From Candidatus Azobacteroides sp. (GTDB lineage Bacteria; Bacteroidota; Bacteroidia; Bacteroidales; WRGA01), in NCBI GenBank assembly GCA_021201815.1, contig JAJQEC010000102.1, positions 1-33,975 of the forward strand: a stretch of DNA of 33,975 nt, given 5' to 3'. Every line of letters starts with the position of its first letter. Position 1 is the first letter of the stretch. Positions 9,064-17,533 of the stretch are shown here, piece by piece. The notes beneath the pieces were generated by a model. It worked only from the letters and a program-made list of their open reading frames with translations. It was not told where the DNA came from and ran no database searches. The position numbers were made by a program, and so were the translations under genes.

Positions 9064-9113
9064 TCTACCTTTTACCTTTCTTAAAATATTGTTCACTTTT
9101 TAATTTTATACGT

Positions 9114-10883
9114 ATGAAAAACCTTTTTTATCTCTTTTTACTAGTCCTTATGGGAGGAGTGATATCATGTAATGATAGCTTCCTGGATGAAACGGTCACA
9201 ACCGATCTGGATTATGAGACCGTATTTTCCGATAGTACGTATACGTCCGATTTTCTGACAGAAATTTATGCAGACATCGGATTTGATACGGACTTGTCCC
9301 GTTTTCAGGATCCGCTGGTTATTCTGAACGGACCGATGGGCGGACTTCAGACTGCCTGTGACGAAGCACAATACAAAGTAGTGCCTCGTATTTCTCCGGA
9401 CGTCCAGTTTGTAACAGGTACCGTAAGCCCGGTTACCATCAGGGATGACGCATGGAAAAAACCATATGAAAACATCCGCAGGGTAAATATCTTTTTTGCC
9501 AATGTCCACAAATCTCCGATGGGGGAGGCAGCAAAAAAGACATACAAGGCAGAAGCCCGCTTTTTACGTGCCTGGTATTACTTTATGCTACTCCAGCAGT
9601 ACGGTGGGATACCCATTATCGGGGATGTCGTATATGAAAGCATGGACGAAATGCATGGGGAGCGAAGTACATTTGAAGAATGTGTAGAGTATATTGTAAA
9701 AGAATGCGAAGAAGCACAGAAAGACCTTGAAATAAATCCGTCGGGACGTGATCACGGACGTATCGGGATAGGAGCCTGTAAAGGTCTTATTTCCAGGGTA
9801 CGTTTATATGCGGCAAGCCCGTTGTTTAACGGAAGTGATTTTGCTCCCGATAACTACCCGAAAGAACTTGTCGGTTATCCCACAGAAGATAAAACACGAT
9901 GGAAAGTAGCGATGGAGGCAGCGCAAGATGTGATGAATCTGGGATATTATTCTATGTATGAAGACAATGATCCGGAACCCGGAAAAGGATTTTACCAGTT
10001 ATTTCTGGCTGCCAGCGTTCCTTCTGCTTATTGTGGAACCATTCTTGAGAAAAAGGAAGGAAACGGCTCGGCACGGGAACGGTTATTTCAACCACCGTCA
10101 CGTCAGGGTGGAGGCGGAGGATATCCGTATCAGGAACTTGTGGATGCTTTCCCTATGAAAAACGGCAAACCTATTACCGACCCGAATTCGGGATATGATG
10201 AAAAGAATCCGTATGCAGACAGGGATCCACGTTTTTACAATACCATTATTTATGATCAGACGATGATTATGGACAGAACGGGGATGTTGCCGATAAATAT
10301 TTACCTGAAACCTAATGGGGATCCTTTCGATGAAGATTCTTACGGTATAGGCACGCCTACCGGATATTATTTCAATAAAATGCTTAACCGTGAAATTGCC
10401 GGAAATAATGTACATGGTGGCCCGCAATCCCGTCCGTTAATCCGGTACGCGGAAATCTTACTGAATTATGCGGAAGCAAAAAATGAATATTCCGGTCCTT
10501 CCGAAGATATATATGACATCCTGAAAGCAATACGCAGAAGAGGGGGTATCGAGGCAGGTGACGATGGCATGTACGGACTGGAAAAAAATATGGATTATGC
10601 AAAAATGCGGGATGCCATCCGGCATGAACGCCGGATTGAATTTGTACTCAAAGGACATCGTTTCTATGACGTAAGACGCTGGATGATTGCTGAAACAACA
10701 GAAAACCAACAGATGTCAGCCATGCGGGTACAACTTGTAAATGAAGCTACCGGAGAGAAAACCTATACACGCGTTACGCCTGTTTCTTTTAAACATTCTT
10801 TCCGTAAAGCAATGTACCTATGGCCAATCCCCGATGCGGAAGTATCAAAACTTCCCGGACTTGTGCAGAATCCTCATTATTGA
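9114..10883 (+). CDS. SusD-like glycan-binding lipoprotein (RagB/SusD family), first copy
   Basis: 589 aa lipoprotein (lipobox VISC, Cys19) expected on the cell surface, capping a SusC transporter. Family hallmarks are AEARFLRAWYYFMLLQQYGG, VRLYAASPLFNG, ELVDAFPMKNGKPIT, RYAEILLNYAEAKNEY and IRHERRIEFVLKGHRFYDVRRW, in the usual order. It ends in TGA. Unusually, no SusC gene precedes it: the upstream neighbour is GH92, and the nearest SusC genes lie downstream at 12453 and 17534. It shares the LYAASPLFN and LVDAFPMK-GKPI segments with the second SusD, so the two are paralogues. Confidence 0.93.
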   Translation: MKNLFYLFLLVLMGGVISCNDSFLDETVTTDLDYETVFSDSTYTSDFLTEIYADIGFDTDLSRFQDPLVILNGPMGGLQTACDEAQYKVVPRISPDVQFVTGTVSPVTIRDDAWKKPYENIRRVNIFFANVHKSPMGEAAKKTYKAEARFLRAWYYFMLLQQYGGIPIIGDVVYESMDEMHGERSTFEECVEYIVKECEEAQKDLEINPSGRDHGRIGIGACKGLISRVRLYAASPLFNGSDFAPDNYPKELVGYPTEDKTRWKVAMEAAQDVMNLGYYSMYEDNDPEPGKGFYQLFLAASVPSAYCGTILEKKEGNGSARERLFQPPSRQGGGGGYPYQELVDAFPMKNGKPITDPNSGYDEKNPYADRDPRFYNTIIYDQTMIMDRTGMLPINIYLKPNGDPFDEDSYGIGTPTGYYFNKMLNREIAGNNVHGGPQSRPLIRYAEILLNYAEAKNEYSGPSEDIYDILKAIRRRGGIEAGDDGMYGLEKNMDYAKMRDAIRHERRIEFVLKGHRFYDVRRWMIAETTENQQMSAMRVQLVNEATGEKTYTRVTPVSFKHSFRKAMYLWPIPDAEVSKLPGLVQNPHY

Positions 10884-10912
10884 TTTATTAACATTTAAAA
10901 GCTAATATAAAC

Positions 10913-11365
10913 ATGATGATTAACTTTTTTATAAAAAGGCTTCCCCTGTTTATTATCCTTTTATCCCTGGCTACCGCCTGTGATAAGTTTAAGGATGACG
11001 TGGAAATAAACTATACGGAAAGCATAAAAGCCGTAGACGGGACATGGAAAATTGTAAGTGCTTCCCGAAACGGGACGGATATTACTTCTGTGATGGATTT
11101 CAGTGCATTCCGGTTGAAAATGAATACCGACCATACATACACGATTGAAAATTATCTTCCTTTCGTAGTAGAAAAAGCCGGTACCTGGGAAGTGGACGAT
11201 CCTCAGTATCCTTTTATGCTGGTTTTCCGGGAAGAGGCTGAATCTCCCTCTACTCTGGCAATGGATTTTCCTGTAAAAAATGGGAAAAGGCAATTAATCC
11301 TGTCTTTCAGTCCCGGCTGTTATTCGAATATCTATACCTATGTTTTTGAAAAAGAAGATAACTAA
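10913..11365 (+). CDS. DUF5004-type (lipocalin-like) surface lipoprotein
   Basis: 150 aa with lipobox LATAC (Cys23). The mature part starts with a DGTWKIVSASRNGTDI segment, then short beta strands and a terminal IYTYVFEKED. This is the pattern of Bacteroidota lipocalin-like proteins (DUF5004) found next to SusD genes. Its role is unknown; an accessory glycan-binding or assembly factor is inferred from position. It lies 29 bp after SusD and 13 bp before the interrupted DUF4961 gene, so all three are cotranscribed. Confidence 0.75.
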   Translation: MMINFFIKRLPLFIILLSLATACDKFKDDVEINYTESIKAVDGTWKIVSASRNGTDITSVMDFSAFRLKMNTDHTYTIENYLPFVVEKAGTWEVDDPQYPFMLVFREEAESPSTLAMDFPVKNGKRQLILSFSPGCYSNIYTYVFEKEDN

Positions 11366-11378
11366 TCGGAGGATAACA

Positions 11379-12413
11379 ATGAAAAACAAAATCAATATAA
11401 AACGCAAAAAATTATGGATCGGGATCCTGTTTTCCTGCCTTATAGGAGCAATACTGGCAGCATGTGTCAGCCTGGTCGGATTAAAATGAGATTCCCTGGA
11501 AGTTGAAGCCGGAAAGGTGGCAAAGTTCTATATGGAAGTGGAGATAGACCCTGTTATCGGTGATGGCATTGTGTATGCAGAAAGATTAGTGGTTGGCTTT
11601 CTGGCTCCCAGGGTATGGAATGCGGCGGAAAATACGAAAGTAACCTATATAAATAAAACCATGGATCCGGGTGTAGTAAAAACGATGTCGTTGATACCGG
11701 ACAACGAGTTTCCTAAAAATCAGGAGGGATTGTCCTGGCCTCAGGCACTCCGAAAGAAATACGGAATAGGGCCGAATGTGTTGGACGACATGCAATGGGT
11801 TGTATTCTGGAGCGATGAAATGATGGATGTCAGCAACGGCCAGAAAATGGATGTGGATGTTACGATCGAAGCGATTACCGGTCCTGAAAATATGAATGTA
11901 AAATTAGGTTTTTTTGTCAACCATACCGATGATGGATTAGGAACAGATGAAAAACACTATGATGTGTCGTATACTCCATGTTTTGAGGTGTTTAACGGAG
12001 AAGATCCTTTCCTGGATTTCTGCGAATTGCATTTTAATATGGTGCAGCCATTGAATGTAACCCAGGATGATATTATGACCATTAAATTCGAAGGAGGTGT
12101 TCAGAGTAATCCGCTGGATAATTTCAAAGAAGTTTATCTCAATATCGTGGCCCGTACGGATGCAGGAAAAGAATACCGGATACCGGATGCAAGTGAGAAA
12201 ACAAAAATGACACTGGAAAATGAATATACACGTACATACGCCATTACATTCTGGCCAAGGAGTTATTTTAATATTCCGGAAGGGGAAACGATTGTGGAAA
12301 TGAAGTATTATTTCATGAATCAGTCAGGTACGGCATGGGTAAAGGAAACAGAGGACGATGGAAACGGAAATGAATCTGAAGTACCTTTTGATTTTCAATT
12401 CGTATGTAAATAA
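11379..12413 (+). pseudogene. DUF4961-type surface lipoprotein gene interrupted by an in-frame TGA
   Basis: ATG 11379 starts a typical lipoprotein leader (MKNKINIKRKK, hydrophobic core, AILAAC with Cys29) that continues VSLVGLK and hits TGA at 11487-11489. The same frame then stays open without another stop to TAA 12411-12413 (DSLEVEAGKVAKFYMEV...). Total length would be about 344 residues. The body resembles DUF4961: FNMVQPLNVTQDDIMTIKFE, YAITFWPRSYFNIPEGE, FDFQFVCK. DUF4961 proteins accompany SusCD pairs as probable surface glycan-binding lipoproteins. Restart at GTG 11517 or ATG 11532 would give a protein with no export signal. TGA is a normal stop elsewhere here (10881-10883, 27516-27518), so recoding is unlikely. 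A recent nonsense mutation or a sequencing error is favoured. Confidence 0.85.
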
Positions 12414-12452
12414 TGGAACCGATTCATTTTATTAAAACCAAAATCAGATTTT

Positions 12453-15400
12453 ATGTTTAAATTATCATACAAAAGAATAAACTATAACTATTTCCGGCTT
12501 ATAGTTATATTGATGTTGCTTGGGTACGTACCGGTACATGCGCAGGAGGAAACATCCGGAAATAATTCCCGGCCTTCGGGCATGGTGATCGATGGGTACG
12601 GCAATCCACTGGCAGGAGCGGAGATAACAGTGAAAAACAGTCAGGTAAAAGTAATGACCGCGGAAGACGGAACATTCGACCTGAATCTTGGGAAAGGAGA
12701 TATCATTCAGATTTCTCATCCTTACTATAAAGTAAAAGAAGTAAAAATTAAAAAAGAACCCATACCGGAAAAAGGATTGTCAGTTCGTCTTTCGCCGAAA
12801 GCAATAAAAAATCCTCCGGTAATGGATATTGCCTATGACACGATTAACCGGAAAAGGTATCTGGGATCTGCGTCAACCATATATACCGATCAGTTGACAA
12901 AATCACTTTCCGGTAATATTATTTCTTCTTTTGCAGGTCAGCTTTCCGGATTGTTTGTCGAACAAACCCACGGGATGAGACAGAACCAGACCGCGGCGGT
13001 TACCGAAGTAGACTTTTTTGTCGGAAACAGACCGGATTTCAGCATTGGAAGTTACAGTGATAACTCACAGTATAAGCTGAATGCCAGAGGATATGCTCCT
13101 GTCGTACTGGTGGATGGTGTGCAGCGGGAACTATTTTCCGTGGACCCGGAAAGCATCGAATCCGTTTCTATCCAGAAAGACGCGCTTTCTTCCATCGGAC
13201 TGGGGATGCGGAGTTCAAGAGGAGTATTGGTTATTACTACAAAAAAACCTGTCAAGAGCGGTTTCCAGCTTTCATTTACAGGTCAGTACGGAGTACAGAA
13301 ACCTATCAAAACACCGAATCCGTTATCTTCCTCCCAATATGCGTATTTATTAAACGAAGCATTACTGAATGATGGAAAATCGGCTGTGTATTCCTCCAAT
13401 GACTTTCGGTTATTCAGCGATGGCAGCAGTCCATATACCCATCCGAATGTAAACTGGTACGATGAAACCATGAAGAACCAATCGGCTATTCAGTCTTATT
13501 CATTGAGTGCTACCGGCGGAAATGAAGTAGCCCAGTATTATGTAAATCTTAATTATCTGGATGAAGACGGATTATTCCGTACTTCTTCTGCCAATAATTA
13601 CAATACGAACCAGAATTACAAAAGGTATATGATTACCTCTAATGTAAATGTAAATGTAACAAAGGATCTTAAATTAGGAGTTTACATTTTCGGACGTATC
13701 GAAGATTCCAATCAGCCGGGTGCTACGACTGCAGAATTGCTGGATGGTATATACAAAACACCTAATAACGCTACTGCTGTTTTTAATCCCAACGGAACAT
13801 ACGCAGGGAATGTTTCTTTTCCGAATAACCTGGTATCTCAGGCATATAATTCGGGTTATATGCTGGACAATGTACGTGACGGGCTGGCTAATATCAAACT
13901 TGACTATAATTTTGACTGGCTTCTGAAAGGACTTTCCGCAAGGGTACAGGGAAGTGTCGCTACACAAAGTCGTTCTGCTGTCGTAAGAAAAAAACAGGCG
14001 ATGACCTATCAGTACATTGCCGGTGAAAACGGAGAAGAAACCTATGTCGGTTATGGAGAAATAAAAAGCCAGACAAATGAGTACAACGCGGTAGGAAACT
14101 ACCAGCAAATGTTCGGTCAGTTTGCACTGGATTACAAAACGCTTCTGGGTAAAAATGCCCTTGGCCTTTCTTTCGTAACGGATATACAGGATGAACTTAT
14201 CAATTACATGTTACCGAGCAGGCCACTGAACCTCAGTGGAAGAGCTTCCTTCAATCATGATATGAAATATTTCGCGGAAGCGGCAGTCACCCGGAGCCAC
14301 TACAATGGGTATGCACCCGGAAGACGCTGGGGGACTTTCTATGCCTTCGGACTGGGATGGGATGTAAGCCGGGAAGAATTCCTCTCCGGAGCAGACTGGC
14401 TGGATATGTTTAAATTACGCGGAGTATATGGAAAAACAGGAAACGGAGTAGATAATTCCGGATATTATACCTGGAGAACCACATACAGTTATGACGGATA
14501 TTTCGGGTATCCCCAAGGTAGCGAAAGAGGGGAGCCCGGAGCAAATGTCATTGAAACGGATCTTACCCTTACCAACAACATTACCTGGGAAAAAGCACAT
14601 AAAGTAACCGTGGGAACAGACATTGCCCTGTTCAACAATAAGCTCTTATTTACAGCGGATTACTACAGAGATAAATATTATGACTTGTTGCAGCAAAGAG
14701 GAAAAAGCATTGAACTGATCGGATTAAAATATCCGGATGAAAATATCGGAAAAAGCCTTAGAAAAGGAATTGAATTATCCATTACCTATCAGAACAATGT
14801 AGGAGACTTCAATTATTTTATTACAGCGAACTGGAGCTGCCATACATCGGAAGTCTTGTTTATGGATGAGCAATATGTCCAGGAAGAATATGGAAAACGC
14901 ACCGGTCAGCCGATTGGTGCCTGGTTCGGGCTTGTGGCTGACGGATTCTACAATTCGGTGGAAGAAATCGAAAACAGTGCGGTTATTGCCGGAGAGACAA
15001 TTATTCCGGGAGATATCCGCTATATAGATCTTAACAACGATGGTGTCATTGATCAGTACGATATGGCGCCTATCGGAAATAATAAAGCGCTGAGTTATTT
15101 CGGTTTGAACTTAGGATTTGACTACAAAGGATTTGATTTTTCCGTGCTTCTGCAGGGTGCTTACAACAGGGACATTTATCTGGGAGATGCCGGAACGGAA
15201 TTTACAGTCGGATTTCAGACTACCGGCCAGACATATGGACAGGCATATGACCACCTGATTGACCGCTGGACCCCTGAAACAGCAGCAACAGCAAAGTTTC
15301 CTCGACTTAGTGCCGGTTCGTCCATGTTTGGTATTTCGTACAATACAAATCCGAATGTGGTAGAAAATGGTTCCATGACTTCTTTCTGGGTAAGATCCGG

Positions 15401-15614
15401 AAATTATATACGCGTAAAGAATATAAGCATAGGGTATACCCTGCCTGATTCTTTCTCGAAAACTTACCTGGGAGGATCAAGAGTGAAGATCTTTGTCAGC
15501 GGACAGAACCTGTTCACCCAGTCAGCTTGTGACCTGGTTGATCCTGAAGTGATAAACTTTAGAAATTATCCGATTTTGAAAAGTTTCTATACAGGTATCA
15601 ATATTAAATTTTAA
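12453..15614 (+). CDS. SusC-like TonB-dependent outer-membrane transporter, first copy
   Basis: 1053 aa. Signal peptide ends near PVHA|QEE (about 30). A carboxypeptidase-regulatory-like beta domain follows (SGMVIDGYGNPLAGAEITVK, about 43-110), then the plug (VVLVDGVQRELFSVDPESIE, SRGVLVITTKKP) and a 22-strand-type barrel ending VSGQNLFTQ...FYTGINIKF. It imports oligosaccharides into the periplasm using TonB energy. The usual TonB-box-like stretch before the plug (EEVVVVGYG) is absent; the segment reads KNPPVMDIAYDTINRKRYLG. The SusD gene at 15637 follows after 22 bp and is its obvious partner. The interrupted DUF4961 gene ends 39 bp upstream. Confidence 0.93.
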   Translation: MFKLSYKRINYNYFRLIVILMLLGYVPVHAQEETSGNNSRPSGMVIDGYGNPLAGAEITVKNSQVKVMTAEDGTFDLNLGKGDIIQISHPYYKVKEVKIKKEPIPEKGLSVRLSPKAIKNPPVMDIAYDTINRKRYLGSASTIYTDQLTKSLSGNIISSFAGQLSGLFVEQTHGMRQNQTAAVTEVDFFVGNRPDFSIGSYSDNSQYKLNARGYAPVVLVDGVQRELFSVDPESIESVSIQKDALSSIGLGMRSSRGVLVITTKKPVKSGFQLSFTGQYGVQKPIKTPNPLSSSQYAYLLNEALLNDGKSAVYSSNDFRLFSDGSSPYTHPNVNWYDETMKNQSAIQSYSLSATGGNEVAQYYVNLNYLDEDGLFRTSSANNYNTNQNYKRYMITSNVNVNVTKDLKLGVYIFGRIEDSNQPGATTAELLDGIYKTPNNATAVFNPNGTYAGNVSFPNNLVSQAYNSGYMLDNVRDGLANIKLDYNFDWLLKGLSARVQGSVATQSRSAVVRKKQAMTYQYIAGENGEETYVGYGEIKSQTNEYNAVGNYQQMFGQFALDYKTLLGKNALGLSFVTDIQDELINYMLPSRPLNLSGRASFNHDMKYFAEAAVTRSHYNGYAPGRRWGTFYAFGLGWDVSREEFLSGADWLDMFKLRGVYGKTGNGVDNSGYYTWRTTYSYDGYFGYPQGSERGEPGANVIETDLTLTNNITWEKAHKVTVGTDIALFNNKLLFTADYYRDKYYDLLQQRGKSIELIGLKYPDENIGKSLRKGIELSITYQNNVGDFNYFITANWSCHTSEVLFMDEQYVQEEYGKRTGQPIGAWFGLVADGFYNSVEEIENSAVIAGETIIPGDIRYIDLNNDGVIDQYDMAPIGNNKALSYFGLNLGFDYKGFDFSVLLQGAYNRDIYLGDAGTEFTVGFQTTGQTYGQAYDHLIDRWTPETAATAKFPRLSAGSSMFGISYNTNPNVVENGSMTSFWVRSGNYIRVKNISIGYTLPDSFSKTYLGGSRVKIFVSGQNLFTQSACDLVDPEVINFRNYPILKSFYTGINIKF

Positions 15615-15636
15615 CAATCTTCCAAAAAACGAAGCA

Positions 15637-17418
15637 ATGAAACTTACAAAATATTTTATACCTGCTGCACTGGGACTGTTATTAACATTCTCTTCGTGCG
15701 ATGATTATGAAGATGTTCCCGTAGAACAGTTTTCCCTAGAATATGTTTTTTCAGCAACCGATTCGTTGGGAACCAATGCGAAAAAATACCTCAATGGAAT
15801 TTACCAGATGATTCCGAACGGCCATAACAGGTTAGGAAAAAATGGGATTCTGGATGACGGGGATTACCTGGCAAGTGCCTCTGACGATGCTATTACATCC
15901 AGTTTAAATCAGAATTATACCTATAAACTGGCAACCGGACAATACAGCGCAGCAAGTACGATATCTCAGGATATGTACTGGTCAAATCTCTACGAAGGTA
16001 TCCGTAAGGTAAATACGTTTGTAGAGCATATTGATGTTGTACCCTTGAAAGAAACATTCAATGATGGGATTCCCTTGAACCGGGCATGGAAAGCAGAAGC
16101 CCGTTTCCTGAGAGCTTATTTTTACTTTGAACTGGTAAAGCGCTATGGGGGAGTACCTATCGTAAATAAAATTTATGAACTGAAAGATAATGTGGAACTT
16201 CCGAGGAATACGTTTGAAGAATGTATCGATTTTATTGTCACCGAGCTGGATGGTATAAAAGATAGTTTGCGTACTCATCCTATCGCAAATCCTGCTTCGG
16301 ATGCTCATGTGGTTACCCAGGGTGCTGCGATGGCATTAAAAACAAGGGTATTGTTATATGCGGCAAGTCCGTTGTTCAATAAAGAACCTATCGAAGCAAA
16401 TAATCCTCTGGTAGGATATACTTCTTATAAGGAAGAGCGCTGGAAAAAGGCTGCGGATGCGGCAAAATCGTTTATTGATACGTATGGCCCTGAAGGTCAG
16501 AATGTATATAGCCTGTGTACAAGGCGTTATCCGCTTATTTTCATTACTTATTACCAGAATTATTTTCAGGAAGTAATCTTCTTTCAACAAGGAGACCAGG
16601 GTACGGATGTGGAACAGGCAAATGGTCCGGTAGGTTTTTCCGGAAGTAACCTGGCGAGAGGAAGAACCAGTCCTACCCAGAACTTAGTGGACGCTTTCCC
16701 GATGAAGGATGGAAAGCCCATAGGGAAAAGTACTAAATATGAGTACAACCCGGAAACAATGTATGAAAACAGGGATCCCAGATTGGATTTTAATATCTTA
16801 CATAATGGTTCCCTATGGTTAAGAAATACCCTGGAAACATATGAAGGTGGAACCAACAACCCTTCTTCTTCCATACAGAAAACAAAAACAAGCTACTACC
16901 TGCGGAAATTCCTGGGAGATTACGACCAGACCAATTCCTCTACTTCCTATGCGGCGGCAAACCATTTCTGGATACTTTTCAGATATGCGGAAATCCTGCT
17001 GAATTACGCGGAAGCATTGAATGAATATGCCGGGCCGGATGATGTATATCCGATATTGAAAGAACTAAGGGCAAGAGCGGGGATTGATGAAGGTACGGAT
17101 AAGATGTATGGATTGGAAGCTGGTATGTCAAAGGACCAAATGCGGGAAATCATCCGGAATGAAAGACGAATTGAATTGGCTTTTGAAGAGCACCGCTATT
17201 GGGATATCCGTCGCTGGAAGCTGGCAGAAAAGATTTATGAGGAGCCGTTAAAAGGACTTAGCATTGTAAAGAACGGAGACAGGCTGGTACCGACAGAAAT
17301 AAATGTCCAGACATGGAAAGATGGAAAGGGTAAATTTCAAGAACACATGTATTTATATCCTATTTCTTATTCTGAGTGTATTAAGAATCGTAATATGAAA
17401 CAAAATCCCGGTTGGTAA
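15637..17418 (+). CDS. SusD-like glycan-binding lipoprotein, second copy
   Basis: 593 aa lipoprotein (lipobox FSSC, Cys21). RagB/SusD hallmarks: KAEARFLRAYFYFELVKRYGG, TRVLLYAASPLFN, NLVDAFPMKDGKPIG, RYAEILLNYAEALNEYAG, IRNERRIELAFEEHRYWDIRRW. It starts 22 bp after the SusC stop, as in a canonical SusC-SusD pair, and should form the surface lid of that transporter. It differs from the first SusD over most of its length but belongs to the same subfamily. A 115-bp gap with CCGGA-rich palindromes separates it from the next SusC. Confidence 0.93.
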   Translation: MKLTKYFIPAALGLLLTFSSCDDYEDVPVEQFSLEYVFSATDSLGTNAKKYLNGIYQMIPNGHNRLGKNGILDDGDYLASASDDAITSSLNQNYTYKLATGQYSAASTISQDMYWSNLYEGIRKVNTFVEHIDVVPLKETFNDGIPLNRAWKAEARFLRAYFYFELVKRYGGVPIVNKIYELKDNVELPRNTFEECIDFIVTELDGIKDSLRTHPIANPASDAHVVTQGAAMALKTRVLLYAASPLFNKEPIEANNPLVGYTSYKEERWKKAADAAKSFIDTYGPEGQNVYSLCTRRYPLIFITYYQNYFQEVIFFQQGDQGTDVEQANGPVGFSGSNLARGRTSPTQNLVDAFPMKDGKPIGKSTKYEYNPETMYENRDPRLDFNILHNGSLWLRNTLETYEGGTNNPSSSIQKTKTSYYLRKFLGDYDQTNSSTSYAAANHFWILFRYAEILLNYAEALNEYAGPDDVYPILKELRARAGIDEGTDKMYGLEAGMSKDQMREIIRNERRIELAFEEHRYWDIRRWKLAEKIYEEPLKGLSIVKNGDRLVPTEINVQTWKDGKGKFQEHMYLYPISYSECIKNRNMKQNPGW

Positions 17419-17511
17419 CCGGAAGATATCAATTTCCGGAAACGGATCCGGAAGGAAACAGGGTGATGGAAAGAGCTTTAGCTTACCAGCCATGTAACCT
17501 GCCGGATCCGG
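17419..17511. repeat. CCGGA-rich palindromic leader between SusD and SusC
   Basis: CCGGAA (17419-17424) pairs with TTCCGG (17434-17439). The palindromes TTCCGGAA (17434-17441), CGGATCCG (17443-17450) and CCGGATCCGG (17502-17511) follow. The last two can pair with each other across about 50 bp. Possible intergenic mRNA structure tuning SusC expression; no known family recognised. Confidence 0.35.
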
Positions 17512-17533
17512 GAAATAAATAAATTATGTACCT

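Noticed and set aside
11487..11489. Selenocysteine or recoded TGA in the DUF4961 gene
   Set aside because: No Cys/Sec-type redox motif surrounds it, no SECIS-like hairpin is obvious directly downstream, and TGA ends two other genes in this window normally.
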